From: Sphaerochaeta globosa str. Buddy
GTDB taxonomy: Bacteria > Spirochaetota > Spirochaetia > Sphaerochaetales > Sphaerochaetaceae
Assembly: GCF_000190435.1 (NCBI RefSeq)
Contig: NC_015152.1
Span: 1-64,000 of the forward strand
Direction: 5' to 3'
Length of the DNA stretch: 64,000 nucleotides
A model generated the notes under the pieces. That model had not been told where the DNA came from, made no database searches, and worked only from the letters and a program-made list of their open reading frames with translations. Positions 7,842 to 16,535 of this stretch are shown piece by piece. Position numbers and translations under genes: made by a program. The first letter of the stretch is position 1. Every line of letters begins with the position of its first letter.

Positions 7842-9917
7842 ATGCAACAGCAGGTGGTCAAACGGGATGGACAGGTGGTTCTCTGCGAGGTTCAGAAAAT
7901 CATCAACGCAATCACCAAAGCAGCCGTAGCTTCCAGCCAGGATGTCGATGCCTTGGAAGTGGCCTCGTTGGTACTTGCCAGGATGAAGGGCAACAATCCC
8001 ATCACCGTCGAACAGATTCAGGATTTGGTTGAACAAGCTCTGATGGAAACAGGAGCAACAAAGACTGCGAAAGCCTATATTCTGTATCGCAGCCAGCGAG
8101 AGAGAATGCGTGAGGGAAAAGCCCTTATTAAGGCTACGAACGCGCTCTTTGATTCCTATCTAGGCCAGACAACCTGGCAGACCAAGGAAAATGCCAACAC
8201 CAGACGTTCGGTCAATGGGATGAACAACTTCATTCGTGAACGTTTTACCGAGCAGTACTGGCTTAATGAAATCTATCCGGCTTCAATACGCTCAGCGCAT
8301 GAAAGCGGTGCCCTTCATGTGCATGATTTGGGATTCTTCGGGCCCTATTGCTGCGGCTGGGATCTTAGGCAGCTCTTGACATGCGGTTTCGGGGGTGTGG
8401 AGGGCAAGGTAAGTAGCAAACCTGCCAAGCACCTGCGCTCCTTCCTCGGCCAGATAGTCAATGCAACCTTCACGTTCCAGGGAGAGTGTGCAGGAGCTCA
8501 GGCCTGGTCCTCGTTCGACACGTATGCAGCCCCCTTCATCCGTTACGATGGACTCTCTTACGATGAGGTCAAGCAAGCAATACAGGAGTTCATCTTTAAT
8601 CTCAACGTTCCCACACGCGTAGGTTTTCAATGCCCTTTCTCCAATCTTACGTTCGATCTTGTGGTGCCATCCAGCCTTCGTGATGTACCGGTCATCAGAG
8701 GAGGTGAAAACCAGGCTGAGACGTATGGAATGTTTGCCAACGAGATGGATATGCTCAACCTCGCCTTCTGTGAAGTCATGGAGGAAGGGGATGCTTCGGC
8801 GCGTGTCTTTACCTTTCCCATCCCTACGTACAAGGTGACCAAGGATTTCCCATGGGAGAGCGAGGTGGTTGACGCAATTTTTGCCATGACGGCAAAATAC
8901 GGAATCCCTTACTTCTCCAACTATGTAAACAGCGACCTTTCCCCTGAGGATGCTCTTTCGATGTGCTGCCGATTGCGCCTCGATACGTCCCAACTGAGAA
9001 AACGAGGAGGTGGTCTGTTTGGGTCCAATCCTTTGACCGGCTCAATCGGTGTGGTGACACTCAACCTTCCCAGGCTGGCGTATGAGACCAAGGATGAAAC
9101 GCTGTTTCTGAAAGGTCTTGCATCGCTGGCTTCGCTTGCCAAAAAGAGTTTGGAAATCAAGAGAAACGTCATAGAAGCTGAAACGGAACGCGGTATGTAT
9201 CCCTTCAGCCAAAATGCTTTGGAAGATGTGAAACTGAGACTCGGCACCTACTGGGCGAACCATTTCAGCACCATTGGAATCGTGGGGATGGAAGAAGCCT
9301 GCCTGAATCTCTTTGGGGATCAAGGCTCCTTGGTTACCCAGAAAGGTCAGGAGTTCGGTCTGCGGGTACTAGGAGAACTAAGGACTCTCATCAGTGGATT
9401 CCAGAGTGAGACAGGAAACTTTTACAACCTTGAAGCCACCCCAGCCGAGGGTGCCAGCTATCGGCTGGCCAACCTTGATTCCCTCCAGTATCCACGCATC
9501 ATCACTGCGGGAGAGAAGGTTGGATACTATACCAATTCATCTCAGTTACCCGTTGGCTATACCTCGGATCTGTTTGAGACGTTGGAGAAACAGGATGAGC
9601 TTCAGTGCCAATACACAGGAGGAACAGTCCTGCACCTCTACCTTGCCCAACGAATCTATGATTTGAATGTTGCAAAGCTTCTGGTCAGAAGTACATTCAC
9701 CCGCTACAAGCTACCCTATTTGTCCCTTACTCCAACCTTCTCGACGTGCAAGAATCACGGATATCTGGATGGGGAAGTGGAGCAATGCCCCTTCTGCGGT
9801 TGCCCTACCGAAGTATGGACACGAGTGGTTGGCTATCTCAGGCCGAAGAATGATTTCCATCCAGGTAAGCAGGAAGAGCATCGCCAGCGAAAGTTCTATT
9901 CGGTAAAGATGTCATGA
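7842..9917 (+). CDS. nrdD: Anaerobic (class III) ribonucleoside-triphosphate reductase
   Basis: NrdD reduces ribonucleotides to deoxyribonucleotides without oxygen, using a glycyl radical installed by NrdG. The 691-residue protein begins with an ATP-cone (about 3-95, VVKRDGQVVLCEVQKI), followed by the barrel domain with GFFGPYCCGWDLRQLL and FQGECAGAQAWSSFDTYAAPF. The C-terminus carries a Cys4 zinc site (CKNHGY...CPFCGC) and the glycyl-radical loop RVVGYLRP. AGGAGG sits 7 nt before the ATG. It lies behind a cobalamin riboswitch, which is expected to lower expression when B12 is plentiful. Confidence 0.95.
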   Translation: MQQQVVKRDGQVVLCEVQKIINAITKAAVASSQDVDALEVASLVLARMKGNNPITVEQIQDLVEQALMETGATKTAKAYILYRSQRERMREGKALIKATNALFDSYLGQTTWQTKENANTRRSVNGMNNFIRERFTEQYWLNEIYPASIRSAHESGALHVHDLGFFGPYCCGWDLRQLLTCGFGGVEGKVSSKPAKHLRSFLGQIVNATFTFQGECAGAQAWSSFDTYAAPFIRYDGLSYDEVKQAIQEFIFNLNVPTRVGFQCPFSNLTFDLVVPSSLRDVPVIRGGENQAETYGMFANEMDMLNLAFCEVMEEGDASARVFTFPIPTYKVTKDFPWESEVVDAIFAMTAKYGIPYFSNYVNSDLSPEDALSMCCRLRLDTSQLRKRGGGLFGSNPLTGSIGVVTLNLPRLAYETKDETLFLKGLASLASLAKKSLEIKRNVIEAETERGMYPFSQNALEDVKLRLGTYWANHFSTIGIVGMEEACLNLFGDQGSLVTQKGQEFGLRVLGELRTLISGFQSETGNFYNLEATPAEGASYRLANLDSLQYPRIITAGEKVGYYTNSSQLPVGYTSDLFETLEKQDELQCQYTGGTVLHLYLAQRIYDLNVAKLLVRSTFTRYKLPYLSLTPTFSTCKNHGYLDGEVEQCPFCGCPTEVWTRVVGYLRPKNDFHPGKQEEHRQRKFYSVKMS

Positions 9918-10618
9918 ATATTGCAGGGCTTGAAGCCTGTTCCTTGCTTGACTATCCTGGCTTGCTCAGTAGTGTCTTTTTTTGTCAAGGTTGCAACTAC
10001 GATTGCTTCTATTGCCATAATCGTGCATTAATTGAACCGAAGTCTTGCATAACCGACTATCAAGAGGCACAAACTTTTCTCCAGCAACGCAAAGGTTTCA
10101 TCCAGGCTGTGGTAATCAGCGGGGGAGAACCTTCCCTGCAGCATGATCTGATGGAGTTTGTCGAATTCATCCGAAATCTTGGCTTTGCCGTCAAATTGGA
10201 TACCAATGGCAGTAGGCCGCAGGTTGTTTCAAAATTGCTTGAACATGACCTTCTCTCGTATGTTGCTGTGGATGTGAAGGCTCCCTGTGAACGCTATCAG
10301 GAAATTGTCGGGGACAAGGGGGATGAAATACTTGTCAGAACGAGTGTTTCCCTTTTGACCGAGTACCAGGCAAGCCATCCGGGTTTTTCGTATGAGGTGC
10401 GTACTACACTCGCCCCAACGCTGGGACAAGAGGATTTGCTATGCATGGTCCAATCGTATCCCGTTGTTCAGCATTGGTATGTGCAGAAGTATCGCATTCC
10501 AAAGCACTTTAAAGCAAACGACGAGAAAAGAATCAACCTCCCTCAACTGTCGGTTGGGGAGGTTGAAAAAAGTCTTGGTCTCTTGAGAATGTATCAACCG
10601 AACTTGGTTATACGTTGA
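9914..10618 (+). CDS. nrdG: Anaerobic RNR-activating radical SAM protein (NrdG type)
   Basis: This 234-residue radical SAM protein should generate the glycyl radical on NrdD from AdoMet. The cluster motif is [10 protein letters not shown] near residues 28-37, followed by a GGEP motif (ISGGEPSLQ) for AdoMet binding. Length and N-terminus ([12 protein letters not shown]) fit the longer NrdG2-type activases. Its ATG overlaps the nrdD stop (ATGA), so the pair is co-translated. The 3' end overlaps the convergent metK by 11 nt. Confidence 0.93.
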   Translation: MNIAGLEACSLLDYPGLLSSVFFCQGCNYDCFYCHNRALIEPKSCITDYQEAQTFLQQRKGFIQAVVISGGEPSLQHDLMEFVEFIRNLGFAVKLDTNGSRPQVVSKLLEHDLLSYVAVDVKAPCERYQEIVGDKGDEILVRTSVSLLTEYQASHPGFSYEVRTTLAPTLGQEDLLCMVQSYPVVQHWYVQKYRIPKHFKANDEKRINLPQLSVGEVEKSLGLLRMYQPNLVIR

Positions 10619-11750
10619 TGATCTGTTCCCAGGGCATGGAGGGTTTTCCAAAATGCCCGTAGTTCACATTCTTCTGGTAGATGGGCCTGAGCAAATCGAG
10701 GCTGCGAATAATGCCAGCCGGTGACAGGTTGAACTTCTGTCTGACCAGGTCCTCAAGCTTCTCATCGTCCACCTTTCCGGTGCCGAATGTATCAACATAG
10801 ATGGAAATTGGATAAGGAACCCCGATGGCGTAGGAGAGCTGTACTTCACATCTGGTACAATACTTGTTTGCAACCAAATTCTTGGCTACAAAACGAGCCA
10901 TATACGCTGCTGAACGGTCTACCTTTGAAGGGTCTTTCCCGCTGAAAGCACCGCCGCCATGACGACCCATGCCACCATAGGTATCGACGATGATCTTCCT
11001 TCCCGTCAGGCCGGTATCACCACTGGGTCCTCCGATGACAAAGCGACCGGTAGGGTTGATGTAGATTTTGGTTTTCTCATCCAACAGGCCGGTCTTGTCG
11101 AGCACTACATTGATGACTTCTTTTGTCAAAAAGTCGATGAGATGTTCCCGATCGGTATCGGCGGTGTGCTGATGGCTGATGACAACCGAATCGATATGCA
11201 CCGGTTTGCCATCCTTGTAAAGCAGGGATACCTGACTTTTTGCGTCGGGACGGAGGAAGGGGGCATACCCACCCTTGCGCAGTTCGCTTGCTTTCATCAG
11301 GAGTTGATGGGCCCACATGACCGGAGCCGGCATAAGCTCTTCCGTTTCATCACAGGCAAAACCAAACATCATACCTTGATCGCCTGCACCTTGTTCGCCG
11401 AACAGTGAAGTATCGGCAGTGACACCCATGGAGATATCAGCAGATTGGGTACTGGTAAGGTTGATCACCTTCAAGGTTTTGTAATCAAACCCACAGCCTT
11501 CTTCGGTATATCCGATTTCCTTGACGGTTGCTCTGACAATTGATTCGATATCCAAGGTTGCATTGGTGGTGATCTCTCCGCCTACAATGACGGTATCGGT
11601 GGTGGCAAAGACTTCGCATGCAACCCTGCTTTTGGGATCTTGCCGAAGACATGTGTCCAGAACGGCATCGGAAATCTGATCGCAGACTTTATCCGGATGT
11701 CCTTCGCTTACTGATTCTGAAGTGAAAATGTGTGATCCATGTTCTAACAT
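10608..11750 (-). CDS. metK: S-adenosylmethionine synthetase
   Basis: MetK makes AdoMet from methionine and ATP. The 380-residue protein has the family landmarks: [21 protein letters not shown] at the N-terminus, the [19 protein letters not shown] loop, and the phosphate-binding [19 protein letters not shown]. Length is normal. The product feeds methylation, and AdoMet is also the cofactor of the neighbouring NrdG. A ribosome-binding sequence AAGGAAGGG precedes the ATG but can be paired in a leader hairpin. Confidence 0.97.
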   Translation of the reverse strand: MLEHGSHIFTSESVSEGHPDKVCDQISDAVLDTCLRQDPKSRVACEVFATTDTVIVGGEITTNATLDIESIVRATVKEIGYTEEGCGFDYKTLKVINLTSTQSADISMGVTADTSLFGEQGAGDQGMMFGFACDETEELMPAPVMWAHQLLMKASELRKGGYAPFLRPDAKSQVSLLYKDGKPVHIDSVVISHQHTADTDREHLIDFLTKEVINVVLDKTGLLDEKTKIYINPTGRFVIGGPSGDTGLTGRKIIVDTYGGMGRHGGGAFSGKDPSKVDRSAAYMARFVAKNLVANKYCTRCEVQLSYAIGVPYPISIYVDTFGTGKVDDEKLEDLVRQKFNLSPAGIIRSLDLLRPIYQKNVNYGHFGKPSMPWEQIINV

Positions 11751-11754
11751 ACAC

Positions 11755-11778
11755 CCTTCCTTATGGAACTTGGGAAGG
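11755..11778 (-). promoter_or_regulatory. Hairpin that can mask the metK ribosome-binding site
   Basis: On the metK strand, CCTTCC and GGAAGG can pair around a 12-nt loop, and the second arm is the Shine-Dalgarno region just before the metK ATG. A second hairpin (CAATTC, 3-nt loop, GAATTG; 11786-11800) lies upstream. No known SAM riboswitch consensus was recognised. Translational control is an inference. Confidence 0.4.
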
Positions 11779-11924
11779 AGGAACTCAATTCAGAGAATTG
11801 TTGCGCTCCCCTTTTAGCAAGTTTCTTTATTGACGTGTGCAAGCCGGGAGGCTATCAAATCGACGTCATTCGTTGTGGATACTAACAGGGATATGCAAAT
11901 TGTACAAGAGTTGAAGGATCTCTC

Positions 11925-11954
11925 TTTACATAACAATAAATGTTATGATACATT
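11925..11954 (+). promoter_or_regulatory. Promoter with embedded operator for the wHTH regulator
   Basis: TTTACA (11925-11930), an 18-nt spacer and TACATT (11949-11954) end seven bases before an ATG at 11962. The spacer contains the inverted repeat CATAAC-N7-GTTATG (11929-11947), placed where a repressor would block polymerase. This suggests autoregulation. A competing upstream promoter (TTGACG 11830-11835, 17 nt, TATCAA 11853-11858) would give a longer leader. Confidence 0.5.
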
Positions 11955-11961
11955 TAATATT

Positions 11962-12483
11962 ATGAAAACAATCCTTTTGCAGAACGACACACAGTTGCAG
12001 ATTTTCATGCATCCCAAAAGGCAGGACATCCTGCATTTGTTGAGCATTGACGGACCGGCAACCGCAAAAATGATCAGCGATACACTGAATATGACGCCTT
12101 CGAGTGCCAAGCATCACCTGCTCAAGCTGCAAGGCTTGGGGGTGGTGGAGGAAGACCACACCCAGCTTATCCATGGCATCACAGCCACCTACTATCGAAA
12201 AGCCGAAGTGACGGTAAGCTTTGGTGCTCTCGCCCAGGAAAAACAGAAACTGGTATTGGATTTTGTTTCTCATCGTATTCAGGACGAATTGTACGCTAAA
12301 CCCAGGACCCATCAGGATGCGGAAGGTCACTTTAGTGCCGACCAACTTTCGGGCATTGTTCACCTGAGTAAAGAGCAAGCCGACCAGGTCTACCAGCTCA
12401 TCCGCTCCTTCATTGACTCTCATGAGCAAAAGCAACTGGGAACAGCGGCCTATGCATACTCTGTGGTGGCGTATCGTGTCTAA
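11962..12483 (+). CDS. ArsR-like winged-helix transcriptional regulator
   Basis: The 173-residue product has an N-terminal winged-helix DNA-binding domain: MHPKRQDILHLL, DGPATAKMISDTLNMTPSSAKHHLLKLQGLGVVEE, then a wing with HGITATYYRKAE. The C-terminal half has no recognisable ligand motif. The frame is open upstream to 11830 with ATGs at 11830 and 11893, but the ATG at 11962 fits the family N-terminus and a promoter/operator directly before it. The gene overlaps the downstream MFS exporter and probably controls it. The ligand is unknown. Confidence 0.8.
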   Translation: MKTILLQNDTQLQIFMHPKRQDILHLLSIDGPATAKMISDTLNMTPSSAKHHLLKLQGLGVVEEDHTQLIHGITATYYRKAEVTVSFGALAQEKQKLVLDFVSHRIQDELYAKPRTHQDAEGHFSADQLSGIVHLSKEQADQVYQLIRSFIDSHEQKQLGTAAYAYSVVAYRV

Positions 12484-13675
12484 GAAATTTCATCCATCCT
12501 CATATATAGCCCTGCTCAGTCTGTCCTATATAGCACTGGGGGTAACCATCCCTGCGATGAGCTTGATTGTAGTGAGCAAAGGATTTTCGCTAGCACAGCT
12601 GAGTTTGGCGATGATAGTCTTTTCCCTCTCAGTGATGGCTTTTGAGGTTCCCAGCGGAATTTTTGCCGATGCCAAAGGTCGGAGAACCAGCTTTTCCGTG
12701 GGACTCTTTCTCTCGTTGGTCGGCTCGCTTTTACTGTTCAGTCCGTCGTTTATAGTACTGTGTATCGGGTTTGCCTGTACCGGTGTGGGGAGAGCCTATA
12801 CAAGCGGGAGCATGGATGCATTGATGATTGAACGAGGATTGAAGGCTGACAGAAAACTTGAGGACCTCGTGTTCGCCTTGGATATAAATTCTGGAATTTC
12901 CTTGAGCGGCGGATCGCTGCTGGGGGGATTGCTTCTGAGCATGGGTTCCCAGCAGGGGAATCTCACCGGCTTGGTCCTGGCTGTCCGCTTCCTTCTTGTT
13001 GCGTCGGCATTGGTTTTGCTTCCGTTGTTGATACCCAAGGATTCGGTAGTACAAGGCTCTTCGGTTACTTTCGGAACCCAAGCAAAACAGCTTGGACGCA
13101 CGCTTTCCTCTTCTTCCTTTCTGCTGGCTTTCAGTATCAGCGTCATTGTCCAGGGAATGCTGTTGGCATCACTGGAAAGTTACTGGCAACCTTATCTGAA
13201 GCAGTTGTTGGAATCTGATTCCCAGCTTTGGATCCTCGGTTTGATTGCCGCTTCCATTTTTGCCATCGGTGTCCTGGGTTCAATGATAGGTAAGCGTTTT
13301 CTGTCGCTCATGCGTCCTTCGGTTCTGTATTGTTTGGCATGTATCAGTATTTTCATCCTACAACTGTTCCTCTCACAATCTCATACAATCGCTCAGTTTC
13401 TAGTCTTGTATGAGCTCATCTATCTGTTGTTGGGAGTGGTCTCAGTTGTGGGAATGTACCTTTTGAACAAGGAAGCGTCCGATATGGTGAGAACCTCACT
13501 TGCCAGTGTCTCTTCCTTCTGTCTGCAAAGTGGGGGCTTGTTGGGAAATTTACTGGCCACTGTAGTATTTCTTTTCGGTGGCATCAGCAGCTATTGGGCT
13601 ATTGCCTCCGTATTGGGTTTCCTATCCATGGCTGTTCTTTCTTTCTGGCTTTTACAGCGAACGCCACGTACCTGA
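12452..13675 (+). CDS. MFS transporter, probable drug/metabolite exporter
   Basis: The 407-residue protein is a major facilitator with about 12 hydrophobic segments. Between TM2 and TM3 it carries GIFADAKGRRTSFSVG, matching the MFS A-motif (G-x-x-x-D-x-x-G-R-R). It overlaps the preceding winged-helix gene by 32 nt, so the pair is one unit and the regulator likely senses a substrate of this pump. The start is uncertain: ATG 12413, ATG 12452 and GTG 12476 are all in frame, and none has a strong ribosome-binding site. The end overlaps the convergent kinase gene by 24 nt. Confidence 0.85.
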   Translation: MHTLWWRIVSKKFHPSSYIALLSLSYIALGVTIPAMSLIVVSKGFSLAQLSLAMIVFSLSVMAFEVPSGIFADAKGRRTSFSVGLFLSLVGSLLLFSPSFIVLCIGFACTGVGRAYTSGSMDALMIERGLKADRKLEDLVFALDINSGISLSGGSLLGGLLLSMGSQQGNLTGLVLAVRFLLVASALVLLPLLIPKDSVVQGSSVTFGTQAKQLGRTLSSSSFLLAFSISVIVQGMLLASLESYWQPYLKQLLESDSQLWILGLIAASIFAIGVLGSMIGKRFLSLMRPSVLYCLACISIFILQLFLSQSHTIAQFLVLYELIYLLLGVVSVVGMYLLNKEASDMVRTSLASVSSFCLQSGGLLGNLLATVVFLFGGISSYWAIASVLGFLSMAVLSFWLLQRTPRT

Positions 13676-14650
13676 GCTGAGCAGTTTCTTCAGTTCCTCT
13701 GCTTGCTCGTTGCTGAACTGCGCCCCCCTCTGGGTGATGATTTCGCCGGCCAGAATGGAGGCAATGATTCCAGAATCCTGAATCGAAAAGTTGTGGTATT
13801 GTCCGTATAAGAATCCTGCAGCATAGACATCACCAGCTCCGGTGGTGTCGACTGGAACTACCGGTCCCTTCACGGGAATAGCGGTAATTACCCCTTCATG
13901 GCAGATGTATGATCCTTTCTTCCCGTTTTTTACAATGGCTGTTCTGCAAAGTTTTCCCATCGATCGGCAACATTCATAGGGGTCGTAGTTGTCGAAAAGG
14001 ATACGGGCTTCCTCCCGGTTGGCGAAAACGATGTCGCAACTCTCCTTGATCAAGGAAAGGAATGGTTCACGGTATCGGCCGACAGCGAAGGGATCGGCCA
14101 GGTCGAAGGAAACGGTTGTATTGTTCTGCTTGGCAATGGAAAGGGCTTTGGTAATGGCTGCTTGTTGGCTCTGGGTATCCCACATGTACCCGGTGAAATG
14201 GAAAAAATCGGCACCTGCAACCGTACTCTCGCAAACATCACCCGCTTCATAGAGGCGGTTGGCACCGAGAAAGGTGTTCATGCTTCGTTCACTGTCGGGA
14301 GTGATGAGAATGACCGTTGAACCGGTCATCTCCTTGTCAGTGGTCACCAATTCGTCCTGGACTCCCAATTTTGTAAGACGGTCGCGGTAGATTTTCCCAT
14401 TCTCATCGCTGCCGATTTTGCCGGCAAGCGTTGCAGGAACCCCCAAAGAGGCCAAAGCGATGATGGTGTTCGGGCAAGATCCTCCACAGGAGTATGTGGT
14501 TTTGCGCTGCTTGCTTAATTGCAGCAACTCTTCCATCCGCTGATTTGAAATGAGCGCCATGGTTCCTTTATGAATGCCCAAGTCGACAATATCCTGCTCC
14601 TCAACACTTACGATTATGTCGATGAGAGGATTTCCTATTCCATATACCAT
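13652..14650 (-). CDS. PfkB-family carbohydrate/nucleoside kinase (adenosine kinase-like)
   Basis: PfkB-family (ribokinase fold) kinases phosphorylate sugars or nucleosides. Seen here are the N-terminal GIGNPLIDI, the substrate loop GGSCPNTIIALASLG, and the catalytic motif DTTGAGDVYAAGFLYG with its Asp base. The overall pattern is closest to adenosine kinase-like members, but the substrate cannot be assigned from sequence. The ATG at 14650 is preferred because AAGAGGCAG lies 8 nt upstream; the frame continues upstream without family similarity. Convergent with the MFS gene and divergent from murA. Confidence 0.85.
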   Translation of the reverse strand: MVYGIGNPLIDIIVSVEEQDIVDLGIHKGTMALISNQRMEELLQLSKQRKTTYSCGGSCPNTIIALASLGVPATLAGKIGSDENGKIYRDRLTKLGVQDELVTTDKEMTGSTVILITPDSERSMNTFLGANRLYEAGDVCESTVAGADFFHFTGYMWDTQSQQAAITKALSIAKQNNTTVSFDLADPFAVGRYREPFLSLIKESCDIVFANREEARILFDNYDPYECCRSMGKLCRTAIVKNGKKGSYICHEGVITAIPVKGPVVPVDTTGAGDVYAAGFLYGQYHNFSIQDSGIIASILAGEIITQRGAQFSNEQAEELKKLLSSGTWRSL

Positions 14651-14762
14651 GTGCTGCCTCTTGTTCATGTACTGGTATTCTACCATTGCTTTTGCATACA
14701 ATTCAACAAGGACCTTGCGAAAGTGAATGAGCGGAGATAGGATGACAGCAAAGGGGGCGTCG

Positions 14763-16052
14763 ATGGGTGAGTATCGCATCATAGGCGGAAACGCGGCAAG
14801 CGGAGAGGTCCAGATCAGCGGAAACAAGAATTCCGCCCTTCCTTGTCTTGCGGCCACCTTGCTGACCGACGAACCTGTTCATTTGTTGAACGTACCGGAT
14901 ATCGAGGATGTCCAAGTTATGATCGAACTGCTGCTTGACCTAGGTTCGACGGTAGTACGTGAGGACGCCCATAGTTATACCATTACCTCAGGGAGCAGGA
15001 ATGGACTGCTCAAACGCAATCTTGTTGAGGCGGTGCGTGGCTCTATTCTCCTTCTTGGTCCATTGCTTGCCACCAACGACGAGGTTCGTCTCACCCCTCC
15101 AGGTGGTGATGTCATCGGTCTCAGGCGTTTGGATACCCATTTTATGGGGCTTACTTCCCTTGGTTCGGACTGTACGATCAACGAAGTGGGTGAGATTCAT
15201 ATACGATGCAGGCATAAGAGCCTCATCGGTGCAGATATTTTCTTGGATGAAGCTTCGGTCACTGCCACGGAGAATGTAATCATGGCTGCCTCCCTTGCCA
15301 AGGGCGAGAGCATTATCAACAATGCCGCCAGCGAGCCGCATGTCCAGGATGTCTGTGCAATGCTGCAGAAAATGGGTTGCCCAATTGAAGGTATTGGATC
15401 AAACCGGCTGAGGATTAAGGGCCAACAACGCTTGGGAGGCTGTGAATTTCGCTTGGGCAGTGATTATATGGAAATCGGGTCGTTCATAGGCCTTGCAGGG
15501 GCAAGCGGCGGACAGTTGTTGGTCAAGGGCGTGCAACATGAGCATTTACGGATGATACGCCTTGGGTTTGAAAGAATTGGAATAACCTTTGTCGAGGACG
15601 GTCCTTCCTCCCTGTTGGTTCCGAGGAAACAAAAACGCATTCTGACCAAGGAAGTGGGCGGCCATACGGCCAAGATTGATGATGCTCCCTGGCCGGGCTT
15701 TCCCGCTGATCTGTTAAGTATCATCACTGTCTGTGCAACACAAATGGAAGGTTCCATTCTCATTCATGAAAAAATGTTTGAGTCGAGGATGTACTTCATC
15801 GACTGGCTTATCAGGATGGGGGCGGACATTATCCTTTGTGATCCGCATCGAGCCGTGGTGAATGGACCAAGCCAACTGTTTGGGTCGACTGTAACCAGCC
15901 CTGACGTACGAGCGGGAATGGCCTTGGTTATTGCCGCCGTTTGTGCCCAAGGTGAGAGTGTAATCCAGAATATTTATCAGATTGAACGAGGATACGAGGA
16001 CCTTGCGGGCAAGCTGCAGGCTCTCGGGCTGGAGATTGAGCGAACCGAGTAA
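14763..16052 (+). CDS. murA: UDP-N-acetylglucosamine 1-carboxyvinyltransferase
   Basis: MurA catalyses the first committed step of peptidoglycan synthesis, moving enolpyruvate from PEP to UDP-GlcNAc. The 429-residue protein has the expected SGEVQISGNKNSALP near the N-terminus and PGGDVIGLRRLDTHF and FPADLLSI further on. The loop that normally holds the fosfomycin-reactive Cys (C115 in E. coli) reads LTPPGGDVIGLR, with Pro-Pro and no Cys, which predicts reduced fosfomycin sensitivity. ATG 14763 matches the family start and follows AAGGGGG; ATG 14742 with GGAG is an alternative. Confidence 0.93.
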   Translation: MGEYRIIGGNAASGEVQISGNKNSALPCLAATLLTDEPVHLLNVPDIEDVQVMIELLLDLGSTVVREDAHSYTITSGSRNGLLKRNLVEAVRGSILLLGPLLATNDEVRLTPPGGDVIGLRRLDTHFMGLTSLGSDCTINEVGEIHIRCRHKSLIGADIFLDEASVTATENVIMAASLAKGESIINNAASEPHVQDVCAMLQKMGCPIEGIGSNRLRIKGQQRLGGCEFRLGSDYMEIGSFIGLAGASGGQLLVKGVQHEHLRMIRLGFERIGITFVEDGPSSLLVPRKQKRILTKEVGGHTAKIDDAPWPGFPADLLSIITVCATQMEGSILIHEKMFESRMYFIDWLIRMGADIILCDPHRAVVNGPSQLFGSTVTSPDVRAGMALVIAAVCAQGESVIQNIYQIERGYEDLAGKLQALGLEIERTE

Positions 16053-16080
16053 CTTATGGTTTCTACGTGATTTCTGAGCC

Positions 16081-16453
16081 ATATCCACAGCGTTGTCCAC
16101 AAGTTATCCACAACCTGCTTTCCACACTCTTTTCCTGCCGTGGAGAAGTGAGAAGTTGCCTAGTGTTGCAACTGTGATTTCGACGTATTCGATAAGAATG
16201 ACAACTATATGCTTTACAAGTAATAAAATGAATCCCTAGCTCACAACTTCAATCTAATTTTTATATAGGTTTCATGTGGTTTTACTTACTTCATATTGAT
16301 GGTAGATGTACAACAGATAAACCAGTTGTCAACAGGTTATCCACAAGCTTTCCTCGATTCGGAAAGAGTAGGTAAATCACCTCTCGACAGTACTTACAAG
16401 ATATTTTCACCCGATAAGAAAATAGGTTTGTTATGCACAGAACTTGTGGATAG
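16081..16453. other. Second cluster of DnaA boxes (murA-GGDEF gap)
   Basis: The 483-bp gap after murA holds several DnaA-box-like sites: perfect TTATCCACA at 16104-16112 and 16337-16345, and single-mismatch copies at 16081-16089, 16093-16101, 16431-16439 and 16445-16453 (reverse). The middle of the gap (about 16150-16330) is AT-rich. No convincing gene is present; one 70-codon reading frame (16296-16508) looks like chance. The site may be a secondary origin element or a DnaA-titrating locus. Confidence 0.7.
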
Positions 16454-16535
16454 CCTCTCCCTCTTTCTTACAAATTCTTACATTGTTCAAACACCATTGT
16501 TGTGGTAGGCTGGAATTAGCGATACAGGGGGGAAT

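Noticed and set aside
11751..11830. SAM riboswitch upstream of metK
   Set aside because: None of the SAM-I, II or III consensus elements could be matched by eye; only simple hairpins are seen.
16296..16508. 70-codon open frame in the murA-GGDEF gap
   Set aside because: No ribosome-binding site, no recognisable motif, and the sequence is better explained by DnaA boxes and AT-rich DNA.
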